A DNA stretch of 64,000 bases from Aquila chrysaetos chrysaetos. Lineage: Eukaryota; Chordata; Aves; Accipitriformes; Accipitridae. A program made the position numbers and the translations under genes. The notes under the pieces were generated by a model. It did no database searches. It was not told where the DNA came from and worked only from the letters and a program-made list of their open reading frames with translations. Shown piece by piece: positions 22,560-34,090 of this stretch; the stretch's first letter is position 1; the number at the start of each line of letters is the position of its first letter. The stretch spans positions 310,001 to 374,000 of the forward strand of contig NW_024470326.1 in the NCBI RefSeq assembly GCF_900496995.4, read 5' to 3'.

Positions 22560-23080
22560 CAAACAAACACACACGCGGCTCTCTCCAGCACAGAATCACA
22601 GAACCACTGAGGCTGGGAAGCAGCCAGCTTCCACCTTCTCCGTGCTTCCTCTTCATGCTCGATTTTTGTCAGGAGCTCCCTTCTCACCCATACCAGCCTC
22701 CTGCAATGTTGCTTGACTTCCTGCATGTCCCGCTGTACTGTTCTGGAGCTTGAAGAGGAGATCCTTGACCATCAAAGACCTCTCCCCTCTTCTCTGCAGG
22801 ACCATATCCCATGGGATACTGTCAAGGATGTCCCTTGGCAGACCAAAGCCTGCTCTCCTGAAGTCCTGCTCTTTGCCTTGTTCCCTTCTCTCAAGAACCT
22901 CAACTCTACTTTCTCACCCTTGACTGTTACACCCCTGACCAGCTTTTCCTTGTTTCCAAGGATGACATCCGGCAGGACACTCCCCTTCACTGGCTCCTCA
23001 CTCACCCTTGTCAGGAAGTCATTGTCAATGAACTCCAAACACCTCCTGGATGGCTTTCGCCTTGCTATGTGTCCCCTTCA
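22560..23080 (-). mobile_element. CR1 LINE fragment (antisense to +)
   Basis: It contains a 'cacagaatcacagaaccactgaggctgggaa' tail-like stretch near 22588. Complement of the RT region follows: 'agcctgctctcctgaagtcc' near 22847 and 'gtcaggaagtcattgtcaatgaactcc' near 23010. It may be two pieces. Confidence 0.65.
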
Positions 23081-23089
23081 GCAAATGTT

Positions 23090-23690
23090 GGGATAGCAGC
23101 TCTACAGAGAAGGACCTTGAGGTCCCAGAGGACAAGCAGCTGAGCGTGAGCGAGCAATGCACCCTCATGGCAAAGGCCAACAGCCTCCTGGGCTGCATGA
23201 GGAGAAGCCTTGCTGGCAGATGGAGGGAGGTGATCCTTCCCCTCTACTCAGCACTGCTGAGGCCACAGCCGGAGTGCTGTGTCAAGTGCTGCGCTGCCCA
23301 GTGCATCATACTTGTTGACCTACTCAGGCAAGTGCAGCAAAGGGCCACAAAGCTGGTTTAAGGGACTGGAGCATCTTTCCTAGGAGGAAAGGCTGAGAGA
23401 TGTGGGACTGTTCAGCCTGGAGAAGAAAAGGCTGAGGGGGATCTCATTAATGTGTGTAAAATTCCATCTGAACCCCAGAAAACTGTGTTTGACTGTGAGG
23501 GTGGTTAAACACTGGAACAGGCTGCCCAGAGAGGTTGTGGAGTCCCCATCCATGGGGGTACTCCATACCCAGTTAGATAAGGTGCTGAGCAACATACTCT
23601 AGCTGAGCCTTCCTCAGCTGAGGGGGTTGAACTGGATGGTCTCCAGAGGTCCCTTCCAATCTCAACATGTCTGTGATTCTGTGAGTATAA
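23090..23690 (+). mobile_element. CR1 LINE 3' end (sense)
   Basis: A clear CR1 3' part in sense: 'gaggacaagcagctgagcgtgagc' near 23130, 'gcctggagaagaaaaggctga' near 23417, 'gaacaggctgcccagagaggttgtggag' near 23515 and the terminal 'cccttccaatctcaacatgtctgtgattctgtgag'. It lies head to head with the preceding antisense CR1. Confidence 0.95.
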
Positions 23691-24139
23691 AGGAGAAAGG
23701 TAAGACAGGAAGAAATGAACACCACATAGCCTTGACCACAAATATTGTGGGATCCCATGGAGGAGACCCAAGCTGGAACAGGGGAGAAGTCTGAGGAGGA
23801 AGGAGCAGCAGAGTTGTACTTTAGTGACTGTTAACCCTCTTTTCACCATCCCCCATGCTCCTCTTGGGATTGGGATGAGTAGAAGCATTTGGAGTAAGGG
23901 ATTAATTTGAGTCTGGGGATAAAGTGTGAGGGCAATGGACTTGAATAATTTTGTCATTGTTTCTCACAATCCAAACCTTTTTTACTTGGCATAAATTAAA
24001 TTGATCTTCCCCAAGTCAACCCTTCTTTGCCTGTGACAGTAATTAGTAAGTGATCTCCCTGTCTTTATCGTGACCCAGGAGCTATTCCATCTTATTTTCT
24101 CCCTTTGTCCTTTTGAGTTGGAGGTGTGACTGGGCAGCT

Positions 24140-24440
24140 GGGTGGGTGTCTGGGTGTTGGGCAAGGCTAACCCACTGCCGGACAACCACCTCAGGACTGC
24201 TGTGTCCAGTATGGGGCTCACCAGCACAAGGAAGACCCTGACAGACTGGAGAGACAGTTGCAGAGGCCAGAAGGATGGCTGGGGCCTGGAGCACATTGTG
24301 TACAAGGAGAGGCTGAGAAAGCCGGGGTTTGGAAAAAAATCCCTCAGAGCCAAACACTGGAGCAAGGACCCAGGCCAGTTGGTGAGATCGCTATCAATGG
24401 AAATTCTCCAAATCTTTCAAGACAAGCACCTTATCTAGCC
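24140..24440 (+). mobile_element. Decayed CR1 LINE 3' fragment (sense)
   Basis: 'tacaaggagaggctgagaaagcc' near 24301 and 'ccaaatctttcaagacaagcaccttatct' near 24408 match the CR1 3' region at low identity. Confidence 0.55.
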
Positions 24441-24449
24441 GGAGGTGTC

Positions 24450-25455
24450 TGAGAATGGGCTTGGCTGAGAGTCTGGCTGTGGCAAGAGCTGTGGGACTTG
24501 ATGTGTAATGAGTGTTGGTAGGAAGCTGGTTCTCTTTGTATTAGTAACGGCAGTAGAGCTGGGTATCCTAGAGACCTGGAGGAAGACAGGGGTGAGCATG
24601 CAGCAAAGGTCCTTCCTCAGGGTTGGGCTGTATGGCCACTCACTCTCTGGCTCTTCTGTGTTCATATTATAGGCGATCCCCAACACTGACTGCATTTGCC
24701 CCTTCTCTGCCCCCACCAGCCCCACGCCCCAGGGCAGCACGACAGTCCTGGCCCTGGAGCTTCTCAGCCAGCTCTTGCATCTCTCCAGCCCCCTTTCCCC
24801 TGTGCCAGCTGGGTTCCTGCTGCCTGCCCTGTGATTGCAGAGTCCTCCTTTCCCTGTGAATACCTGGAATTAACACTTTTGCATGATTCCACCTGGGCAA
24901 TCTCTCCCTTTGTGGAGCTCCGGTCACACCCCAGGCACACGCTGCCCACGGAGATCCCCTGGGATATCCAGGCAGCTAGAGATTCCCCTCCTGGAAGATG
25001 TCTTCTGCCCTGTCACATGTGGGAAACGACTGGGTTTGTATCTCAGTGACCATTCATCATCTCCACTGTCACCAGGCACCAACAGGTAAGTCCTTAATCC
25101 ACCCCTCTAGCAGGTCACAAGATGACAATGAGCTTTTTGCCCTTGAAACCATGGTTCAATAGGCCTTTTGGAGGTGCAGTATCTCAGGCCTGTTCCTGAC
25201 ACGACGTTTGGAAAAACAGCCCTACCATCAGGCAGTGCACAGGGAAGATCCCTTTTTATTACAGAGATGCTATGAGGGAGTCATCTTGGCCCCAATGTTA
25301 CAAAGACACATTTTTATATGGTCCTCCAGGTGAGACAGAGTACGTTCATGCTTCACATGAAGTACGGGAAGTCCAAGTATCGGTGTAAGAACATGAGACC
25401 CCAAATAGCAATAACAACAATGATAATAAAACAAAGCATGGGCCTAGTATGGGTG
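24450..25455. other. Unassigned stretch
   Basis: Unique DNA with no recognised repeat. A good donor-like AACAG|GTAAGT lies near 25085, but no accompanying coding exon was found. Confidence 0.35.
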
Positions 25456-25685
25456 TCACTTGTGGAAAAAGACTGGAAGTTTACCGGTATTGAAAAATGT
25501 CCATGAAATCACTTTCCTCAGGGCATTTTTGAGCTCCCTGTTCCTCATACTATAGATGAGGGTTTTCACAACTGGAGGCACCAGCGAGTACAGCACTGCC
25601 ACCACCAGATCCAGGCATGGGGAGGAGATGGAGGGGGCTTCAGTTAGGCAATCATGCCAGTGCTGACATACATGGAGACCACTCA
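25456..25685 (-). pseudogene. OR14-like C-terminal relic
   Basis: On the minus strand this reads as the end of an OR: a frame-shifted VSMYVSTGMIA-like TM6 piece, then APSISSPCLDLVVAVLYSLVPP, LIYSMRNRELKNALRKVIS and a stop at 25456. It covers TM6 to the C terminus only (about 75 codons). The sequence before it belongs to block R, so the rest of the gene is missing. It is more diverged from the four main copies than they are from each other, with VKTLIYSMRN where the others have LNPLIYSMRN. It is an older, truncated member of the same family, outside the four duplicated units. Confidence 0.88.
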
Positions 25686-25689
25686 GCCC

Positions 25690-25930
25690 ACAAGACAACA
25701 GCCCTAGCCAAGAGAACAAGGGACCTCAGTTCTGGGTCCCAGCTCTACCAAAGCCCTTGGCTTTCCCCACTACAGGCTGTCCTATACTGTCCTATGTCAG
25801 TGATAGTTTCTCTGCAGATTTTAACTCTCCCCCCTGCTTTCCCAACTCCCTCTGACCCCATGATATCCCAAGGTTTACTGATAACTCTCTGTCCTCACTG
25901 TTGTTCAAACATAAAGCTGTAGCTTTCTGA
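25690..25930 (-). repeat. Block R, copy 5 (partial)
   Basis: Matches 49630-49830: 'caggctgtcctatactgtcctatg' against 'caggctgtcctccactgtcctatg', 'cccatgatatcccaaggtttactga' against 'cctgggatctcccaaggcatactga', and 'aaacataaagctgt' against 'aaacacaaagctgt'. It adjoins the OR relic at 25456-25685. Confidence 0.7.
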
Positions 25931-27151
25931 GGGTTAGGCAATGTCTCTGAGTTCTCTGCAACCCATCTGGCTTCTTTCAAAGCCTTGTTTATATTCCTCT
26001 AGCACCCAAGGTGTCCTAGCCCCAGGCTCACTTGAATTCTTACATGCACGGCTCTCTCCCTGCACTACCATGGGTCTCACAAACCCTTCCCTCTTCCCCC
26101 GCAGTGATGAAACTTCACCCCAGGAGGTCTGTGCATCCTCCACACTCATAGATGTTTCCTGAGGTCCACCCAAGTATGAGAAGTGAAGCAGGAAAAGAGC
26201 AAGGTCAGCTCATCTGGCATGATAGCCACCCTCAGCAGCAGGGCCTTCTCCATTTTCTAGGCATGCACATTATCATAGAAAAATCTCTTTCATCCCTGAC
26301 TTGCAGAAGAGGGGTCTTCCTTCCTGACAACTTCCCAGGACACATCTCCTCCTCTTCCCTATACACAGACATCCACTGCTTTCCCTTTCTGGCCTCAGAG
26401 AGGGTTTCAGGATTTGCTAAAGCCATCAGGCCACCTCCCCATTTCTCGCTGACATCCCTCGATCTTCTCTCTGAGCCCTACACACGGCCAATCACTGCTG
26501 CTAAGAGCCGCTCACTCTTCAGAAGAGGCCTTGAGATTCTTACGTATTCCTGGTGCTTATTAACTATCTTCCTGGTTCTCTCCAGAGCTCATGGCAAACG
26601 TTGTTGTCTACAACAGGGCCTTTATGACCATCTTTTATGAAATCATTGTCTTTTTAAGATCTTCTCTGCAGAAAGAGTAGCCACAGAAAAGCACCAAAGC
26701 CACCACAACAGAGTCTGAGTGAAGTGCCAGTAAGAAGCAGCTGAGCAAAACCCAAGGCTGCGGCTTCCTGACAAGGAGTCTTTCCTGTTTGTCACCTTTT
26801 CTCATGAAAGGAGCAGGAAAACTGTCCATCCCATGGAGCTCTGTTGAAGGAAGATGGAGCTGTACATAGCGTGAGGCGATACAACTGGGATCAGCAGGTA
26901 AAGAAGACTCCTCTAGGGAAGACATTTTGAGGGAGCACCGTGACTTCACCCAGATAAAAAAGAGACCAGGCAGTGTGCAGACATGATGGGGAGAAGTGTC
27001 CTGGGTAAAAGAGTGTGGATGAGAGAAGGTGGGAGAGATTTGGTTTGCAGAGATTTGAGGTAGTACTTTCCGTGTCTGAGCAGCATAAGGTTTGGAACCA
27101 AGGAAAAATATAGAAGCTCTCAAGGACCTTTTGGAATTAGTGGAACTATCA

Positions 27152-27653
27152 CTAAATTTATTAAATGAATAAAGGCAAGCAAACAGCGCTGGGTGCATTG
27201 GGAGTCTCTGCTCTACCAAGATGCAACGCTGTGAAAAACAACCCAGCTTCTTTTATAGTCTAACAGTAGTTACATCGTGTCCTTCCAAAAACTCTCCACC
27301 TCCTGGTTGTGCAGGTGCAGTAGTTCTCCTAGAAACTTCTCGAACTCTCCTCATTGGGATGAGGGGTCTTCTATACAATGTATCTCCTACCAAGCTCCTC
27401 ACTGCTCGGGCATGCGGACATGACAGCAGACACCTGTGCTGAACGGCGACACCTGCACAACCAGCTGTGGCCATCAAAACCTAAGCAAGTTCGCAACAGA
27501 CACCCCCCCCCCAACAAATGCATATAACAAATTGCTTACACCTGCCACTTCAATACACCCTCTATTCATACATACTAAAGATCACCCCGTTCGTAACCTC
27601 GCTTAATACTATGATAAATGCCTCAGTTCTCCCCTAGGATCTCTTGTTTAACA
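27152..27653 (-). mobile_element. Solo LTR of the 49-bp-repeat LTR family
   Basis: Related to the LTRs at 32545-33324 and 62852-63611. It has the same U3 ('gttaaacaagagatcctaggggag' on the minus strand), the same TATA-like 'gactataaaagaagctggg' and the same 'gcctttattcatttaata' polyadenylation stretch. It carries only about one of the 49-bp U3 repeats. The paralogous point near 46135 in unit 3 has no LTR. Confidence 0.8.
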
Positions 27654-29036
27654 CTAGCAGTACAGGACAGCACTGAAAGGGAGCTCCTTAGTATTCTCGA
27701 TGATGAACTAAAGCTTTTAATTTTCTTTTTACTTGACAAAATAGCTATAAGTTCTCAGTGATGAGCCTCTGGTATACAATTCTTAGAACAAGTGTCCATG
27801 ATGGCATCTCCTGGCAACTGCTTCACGGCCCCTGTCAGTGCCCTGCCGCTGTGCTGGCCCAGCCCCAATGCCCATACACAGTCCCACGGCCCCACTCTGC
27901 AGGCACAGCACAGGGAAAGGGGAGAGTCAGGGGTGGGGACCTTCCCCCCATTGTGATCCCTATGATGGCCTTCAGATCACAGTTCTGCCATGACCTTCCT
28001 ACATTTGCAGCTTCCCCAGCACCCGACCCATGCCCTGCCGCAGCTTTGTCCTACATGGGGTTTTGCAGGCAGGTCTGCTCTGCCAGGGTCTGGGGAAGGA
28101 GAGAAGCTGGGCAGGGCTGTCTGTTCCCCCAAACCAGCCTTTGGAACACCAGCAAGATAGAGGTGGCCTCAGCAAAACTCACCTGTAAACCTGGAGTGAC
28201 CAGCAAGTGCTGGAAATGGCCAATGAGAGATGCTGGTGGTGACAAAGACCCTGAGCCACCTTCGCAGTCTATCCACAATGCCAAGGGCACAGACCAGCCT
28301 CCTCTCCCCTACACCTGCATGTCTTCCATGCTTTCCACAATCCCTGGCTCCGAATGAAAAAACACTCGGTGTGAGTCCTTGCCCTGCATGGTCACACACT
28401 GCAAGACCTACACTGATGTTTTTTCTCTCCCTGGGCACTTTCCAGCCCAGCACAGCTCCCCCTAAACTCTTCCCACCTCTACTGACCTCCCTCCACCTCC
28501 ACTGCCCTCTGCCCAGCGCAGCCCAGTCTGGCATGGCCCCACACCAGTGCCCACCACAGGGTGCGGCAGAGCTCTGGGCACTCACCCCACAGCCCCAGAC
28601 TCTCTGAAGGGCACAGCAGCTCCTCGGAAGTGGAGAGGGGTGAGCCCCAGGGGTGGGGGACATCCATGGCACAAGGCCTGAGGAGATCCCCTTGTACGAT
28701 GGAAATGCAGCTATGGAGGCCAGCTCTGTCACACAAGTGCCCATTGCCTGTCCTTGGCTGAGGCCACAGGCCTGCCACACAGCAGGACTGTAACCAGCTT
28801 GAGGAGCACTCAGGCTTACACACACGAACCAGAGGGTTTCAGAAGGAAAGCATGGCAAGTTGGGAAGAGAAAGCAGCTCAGTGGGAAAGACCAAGCGCTG
28901 GTGCTCCCATGGCAGTGGCCTGGCTGTGGCCGGGACTCTTTCTTCTTCCCCTCTGCACACAAGGCATACTGCTCCCTGCAGCTGCAGAGAAGGTCTTGGA
29001 GGAAAGATCTTGGAAAAACAAGTCACTGCAGGGCCC

Positions 29037-29042
29037 TTTATT
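29037..29042 (-). terminator. Polyadenylation signal AATAAA, unit 2 OR
   Basis: It lies on the minus strand about 215 bases past the OR stop, in the same context as in the other three units. Confidence 0.5.
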
Positions 29043-29256
29043 TTGTTTAAATGCACAGAAGGAACAGCTCATTTGCACAGCCTTCAGGGCACACAAAAGC
29101 TGGATATATTGTGAATTAGAAAATGGGGGAATGAAGACATTACTTTGCAGAAAGCATTCAGATAAGTAAAACAAAGGAAAAAAAGACTAAAAAAATAAAA
29201 TTGACTTTTAAAAAGCACACAAGAAGACAGACAGGGCCTGTAATGAGATGTGAGTA

Positions 29257-30216
29257 CTATGCAGAAGACAACAGGCAGTTTCTTGATTCTGAAAAGCATC
29301 CAGTGATTAGTTTTCTCAGGGCATCCTTGATCTCATGGTTTCTCATGCTGTAGATGAGGGGGTTCAAGGCTGGAGGCACCACCGAGTACAGAGCTGCCAC
29401 TAGCAGGTCCAGGGATGGGGAGGAGATGGAGGGGGGCTTCAGGTAGGCAATGATGGCAGTGCTTATAAACAAGGAGACCACAGCCAGGTGAGGGAGACAT
29501 GGTGGAAAAGGCTTTGTGCTGTCCCTGCTCAGAGGGGACCCTCAGCACAACCCTGAAGATCTGCCCATAGGACAGCACAATGAAAACAAAACAACCAAAG
29601 ACTAAAAAGACACCAACCACAAGTACCCCAACTTCCCTGAGGTAGGCATCTGAGCAGGAGAGCTTGAGGATCTGGGGGATTTCACAGAAGAACTGGTCCA
29701 CAGCATTGCCTTGGCAGAGGGGTAAGTGAAAATGTATTAGGCAGTGTGCAGCACAGCAGTGAGAAACCCACTGCCCCAGGCAGCTGCTGCCATGTGGACA
29801 CAAGCTCTGCTGCCCAGGAGGGTCCCGTAGTGCAGGGGTTTGCAGATGGCAGCGTAGCGGTCATAGGCCATGACAGTGAGAAGAAAATACTCTGCTGAGA
29901 TCAAAAAGACAAACAGAAAGACCTGTGCAGCACATCCTGGGTAGGAGATGGCCCTGGTGTGCCAGAGGGAGTTGGCCATGGCTTTGGGGACAGTGGTGGA
30001 GATGGAGCCCAGGTCAAGGAAGGAGAGGTTGAGGAGGAAGAAGTACATGGGTGTGTGGAGGTGGTGGTCACAGGCTACGGTGGTGATGATGAGGCCGTTG
30101 GCCAGGAGGGCAGCCAGGTAGATGCCCAGGGAGAGCCAGAAGTGCAAGAGCTGCAGCTCCCGCGTGTCTGCAAACGCCAGGAGGAGGAACTGGGTGGTGG
30201 AGCTGCTGTTGGACAT
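29257..30216 (-). pseudogene. Olfactory receptor family 14-like, frameshifted (unit 2)
   Basis: An OR14-type seven-transmembrane odorant receptor. The aligned start is ATG at 30216 (MSNSSSTTQFLLLAFADT), with the usual acceptor just upstream. TM1-TM4 are open from there. Against 51922-52878 it has extra single bases near 29740 and 29723 (TM4/EC2) and near 29501 (TM6), after which the proper frame returns and runs to the usual stop at 29257. There is no nonsense substitution. MAYDRYAAIC replaces MAYDRYVAIC at the end of TM3. All disruptions are one-base insertions, so a sequencing error is a real alternative to true decay. It also lacks about 1.3 kb of the 5' flank, including the second putative leader-exon donor, which argues for weakened expression in any case. 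Confidence 0.9.
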
Positions 30217-30663
30217 CTGCTGCCTCTGGGTGTGGAGCACTGAACAGGGGAGGCAAGGGGCAGTGACAAGTTAGGGCATTATTCTCTGACCAAAATCAAA
30301 GCCATTTCTCATAATACAAGTTCACCGCATTTTTTCAATTTCAAAGAGATCTCTGTTCAGCTCTGTGGTTGGAGCTCTGGTTGGTGCTAGCTGCATGTGC
30401 CGTGAGGAGCAGGACCTCTGCCCATTGGCTGCCAAGGAGTCAGCCCTGCTCTGCAGCAGTGGGTTTCTGGGAATGGGTGCGGGCAGGGGCCAGTCTGCTG
30501 TTTGACTTTGTCAGCTGAATCCACTCCTAATGCAGAAGGGATTGTCAGCATCTGCACTCCCAGTGCTAAGGAACCAGGAGGGTAAAACTAGTTTAATTGT
30601 TCTAGGGTTTTTTACAGCTGACCACATTGCCCCTGGGGAGTTTTCTTAGATCTCGGAAGCCAT

Positions 30664-31140
30664 CCCCGGGTGAAGGCAGCTGACATGCCCTGTCCCTCTG
30701 AGGGTGCAGCAGGGAACCTCTGCTCCAAAGCGCGTCCTTTTTCTCTACACTGCACAAACTGTGAGAGTCCTCCTGACAGATCCCATAGGCTGTGGGTTGT
30801 GCCAGCTTTAGGAGGTCATTCCAGGAACCACAGCTGCATTGCCCTGCAGCCAGAGACTTACCCTGTGAAGGGCTGTGAACATTTTTCTCCAAGTCAGCTC
30901 TCCGCTCTCCTCCCACCCCAGACTGCCTTTAACCTCTCTCTCTGCCTCACTCCTCTCCCCTCGGTGCCTGCAGGCAGTGCCCTCAGCCCTGCTGCGCTTT
31001 GCAGAGGAGCTGCTCCTGGGCAGAGCTGTCTCTCTGAAATGCTGCCTGCTTGCCAGGAGCTCCCTCCACCCCAGGAGCCCAGCCCAGCTCAGCAGCAGAG
31101 GACGAGCAGCACTTTCTCTGCCCCCTCTGGGCTCCCTCCT
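30664..31140 (-). other. Putative 5' exon block of unit 2, cut by gap
   Basis: A minus-strand copy of the leader block at 4990-5400, with the first donor AGG|GTAAGT (GTAAGT at 30861-30856). The second donor and the DNA between it and 43155-equivalent sequence are deleted. The upstream EBF-like site falls in or beyond the gap. Confidence 0.45.
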
Positions 31141-31165
31141 NNNNNNNNNNNNNNNNNNNNNNNNN
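31141..31165. other. Assembly gap (25 N)
   Basis: A run of 25 N. Unit 2 stops exactly here and an LTR fragment starts exactly after it. The join is therefore arbitrary and the true distance unknown. Confidence 1.
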
Positions 31166-31440
31166 TGGCCTAGTACACTTAATGATTGGTTATATCACAC
31201 TTACATACGCATAAACTAAGAATAATAGGTTATACTAATAAAACATGCAAAACTTGTCTCAGTCCTCATTGGTCAAGATCAACTGGCGAATTGAGGTTCT
31301 TTTTGCCAAGTTCCCTTTATCGTGAATGCGCAACCTGTGTTCTTCTATTTGAGATCTTTCTTATTGTTTGTCTTCTTGTTTATTTGTCCAAGGTCTCTTC
31401 TAAAGGCGTTCTGGCATGCTCTTCGTGACATATCTATTTA
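31166..31440 (-). mobile_element. Partial ERVK-like LTR, cut by the gap
   Basis: The minus strand matches the LTR at 12918-13363 over 'cgcctttagaag..cttg..caaataaacaagaagacaaa', 'cacgataaagggaacttggca' and 'gactgagacaagt'. Its remaining end is lost in the N gap. Confidence 0.8.
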
Positions 31441-31479
31441 GTTTTCCCATAGACCAGAGTGGAACACAGAGGTGCCTTG

Positions 31480-31614
31480 TAATTTGCTGTGCAAACACTT
31501 CAGCAACAGCTAAAACACTGGTGTTTTACAACACGGTCTAGGCACCAATGCAAAACAGAACACATAGGGGCTGCTACGAAGGAGAAGTGAACCCCCACCC
31601 AGCCAGACCAGGAC
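31480..31614 (-). mobile_element. ERVL-type LTR fragment
   Basis: Matches 620-743 in the LTR at 168: 'cagcaacagctaaaacactggtgt', 'ggggctgctacgaagg', 'cccagccagacc'. It is a partial copy. From 31615 to about 32160 no gene was recognised. Confidence 0.65.
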
Positions 31615-32159
31615 ACTTGAACCAGGGTCCCAAAAAGGGACCACAGTATGTACAGGTGGCTGACAAGTGATGGGCAGGGGAGACCATAATTTCCCCGTCT
31701 TTTGGCGAGGCTCTTCTCTCTACACTCCAGGACACTGCGGCCACCTCTGCTACCAGGTAGCCCGTGGATCACTGCTGGATCGTGTTTTGCCTTCTGTCCC
31801 CCAGCACCACCAGGGCTGTTTCCTCAGAGTGCTCTCTGGCCAGGCAGCCCCCTTCCCCAGCCACTGCAGGTGTTAGTCTATCCCAGGCACAGGATCTGGC
31901 CTTTGTCTTTCTTATCTCACAAGTTCCTGACAGGACAGTCCTTCTGCCTGTTAGGGTTCCCCCTGAATGGCATCCCAAGGCACAGGAATGGTCCTCCCAA
32001 TATAGGCCACCAACAAACGTGGTGAGAGTTGCCTCCTCGGTCATGGATACAGGTGTTAAAACTGCACAGCGCCAGGAGAGTCCCTGTGCAGCCCCACAAT
32101 GCGCCAATATGTCCCATTGGCCTCCAGGTAGGGTATGGCCCCTCACCACTGCTCTCAGC

Positions 32160-32370
32160 CTCATCATTCCACTGGTGTTTTGCCCATCTCTTTGTCTATC
32201 CATCCAGACTGTACTGTCTAACTTGAGCAGAAGAATATGAGGGAGACTGTGCCAAAGTCTTGCTGAAGTGCAGGTAAACAACATCCACCATGTTCCCCTC
32301 ATGCACAAATGCACTTCCTTCATCATGAAGGAATCAGGTTGGCAGTGCCTGATTTACCCTTGGGAAGTGT
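32160..32370 (-). mobile_element. CR1 LINE RT fragment (antisense to +)
   Basis: Complement of the 'gtttacctgcacttcagcaagac' RT stretch, then the 'ggaatcaggttggcagtgcctgatttacccttggg' stretch. It is shared with 63790-64000. Confidence 0.8.
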
Positions 32371-32544
32371 GAAATGTGTTCATCTGATTCGTTGTCAATA
32401 TAAACAATGCTAGGGCCGCATAATAAAATGTGACCCTCACTTTAACCACCTTGGTCGGTCCTGTATAACCACAGGCCAGGAGAAACAGATGATTGTATAT
32501 AGTTCTTTTTTGCCATCCCAAACCGGTTGTTGTTAACTGCGCAG

Positions 32545-33324
32545 TGTTAAACAAAGATCCTAGGGGAGAAACTGAGGCATTTATCATAGTATTAAGTGAG
32601 GTTACGAACGGGTGATCTTTAGTATGTATAATATAGGGTGTATTGAAGTGGCAGTGTGTGTAAGCAATTTGTTATATGCATTTGTTGGGGGGGTGGGGGT
32701 TGTCTGTTGCAAACTTGCTTGGGTTTGGTGAGCCACCAGCTGGTGCTGGCAGGGTGTCGCCTGTGCACAGGATTCTGCGTCATGCCCGAGCAGCGAGGAG
32801 CGGAGCAGTGAGGAGATACATTGCATAGAAGACCCCTCAGCAATGAGGAGAGTTCGAGAAGTTAGAAGTTTCTAGGAGAACTGAAGACCCCTCAGCCAAT
32901 GGGAGAGTCCGTGAAGTTTCTAGGGAACTGAAGACCCCTCAGCATGAGGAGAGTTCGAGAAGTTTTCTAGGGAACTGAAGACCCTCAGCCAATGAGGAGA
33001 GTTCGAGTAAGTTTCTAGGAGAACTGAAGACCCCTCAGCCATGAGGAGAGTTCGAGAAGTTTCTAGGAGAACTGAAGACCCCTCAGCCAATGAGGAGAGT
33101 TCGAGAAGTTTCTAGAGAATGAAGACCCCTCAGCAATGAGGAGTCTCGAAAGGACACGATGTAACTAATGTTAGACTATAAAAGAAGCTGGGTTTTTTCC
33201 ACAGCGTGCATCTTGAGTAGGAGCAGAGACTTCTTGATCTACGCCAGCGCTGATTGCTTGCCTTTATTCATTTAATAACTTGTAAACTTGATCGAATCCT
33301 GTTTGAGACTAAATTCATTTATCA
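32545..33324 (+). mobile_element. LTR with 49-bp U3 repeats (left arm)
   Basis: It starts near TGTTAAACAAAGATCC and has a C/G-rich 'tttgttgggggggtggggg' run. Then come seven 49-bp repeats, a TATA-like 'gactataaaagaagctggg' near 33174, a polyadenylation stretch near 33259-33280, and an end near TTTATCA. It is the mirror copy of 62852-63611, so it was inserted before the arms were duplicated. No gag or pol was recognised nearby. Confidence 0.7.
32825..33152 (+). repeat. Seven 49-bp tandem repeats with CCAAT boxes
   Basis: The unit is about 'cctcagccaatgaggagagt..aagtttctaggagaactgaagacc' (about 49 bases). Seven copies are countable by the cagc(c)aatgag core. The core carries a CCAAT box in the better copies. 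It sits in the LTR upstream of its TATA-like site and is mirrored at 63034-63355. Confidence 0.85.
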
Positions 33325-34090
33325 CAAGGAGACGGGCGCAACTTGGGTTGTCTTCACTCTCAGAGAACCCCTACCAATTCCACGAACCTTTCAGGGACAT
33401 TCCAAGAAATATCAGTTTCCCTGTAATTGCGTTACCACTGTTCTGTCCTGTTCTTCGGTGTATTTTTTCTCTAGTCTTTCATGTAGTTACACCTGTCCTG
33501 ACAAAAGACCATTTGTGAAAGTCATCTTTTCAGATGCAGGCTGCCTAGCAAGGCCCTTTCCATTATGCTCCACTTCTCTCCTCCCTTGCCTTCTGTTCAT
33601 TCAGATACCTCTCCCCTATGCAGCTGGCTTTGAGCTTCAGGGAGTTAAAAGCTTGCCTGTCTTCCAGTAGTTATAGTCTCTTTAGCCATTCTTTAATTGT
33701 GTTGTATCTAACTTTTCGTTATTCATCAGAAACATTTCTCGATAAGATTATCCCTTGTAGACAGGCAGCCTCATTAGGGGCAATCTGGACTTTGATTATG
33801 GTTGAGGAGTGTGACTTGTTATGAAACTTAATTATGATTTTTCTCTTGCTTTGCTTGCAATAGGGAAAATTCTTCTGGGCCTGTGTGCAGCCACTCTCTA
33901 AGGAGAGCAGGGGGAGATGATGCAATGGAGCTGTAACATCCACTGAGAGATCAGTGGATGAAACTGAGGCAAGGAAAAGAGATGTAAGCCCCAGGTGGCC
34001 AAGGTCAGAAGTGGTGAGGTTTGAGAGGTGAGGAGCAAGGTTGTCCATACAGTGTCAGAGCTCAAGGGACTGCTCTTCCTAGCTGTCCAG
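33325..34090. other. Unassigned stretch after the LTR
   Basis: Shared with 62851-62100 in the right arm. Only short frames that do not agree between the arms. No retroviral gene or host gene recognised. Confidence 0.35.

Larger units (their letters stand above)
26230..31140 (-). repeat. OR-bearing duplicated unit 2 (type B, -)
   Basis: An inverted copy of unit 3 (about 41380-47050). It is shorter because a solo LTR is added (27152-27653) and about 1.3 kb of 5' flank is missing at about 30664. It runs up to the N gap, so its true upstream end is unknown. Confidence 0.85.

Noticed and set aside
26635-27219. 194-codon minus-strand frame in the distal flank of unit 2
   Set aside because: Part of it runs into the LTR end, and the unit 3 copy shows a different break pattern; no family recognised.
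28169-29056. 295-codon open frame on the minus strand in the OR 3' flank
   Set aside because: The frame is G/C-rich, has no domain, and the matching frames in the other three units differ in length and break at different places.
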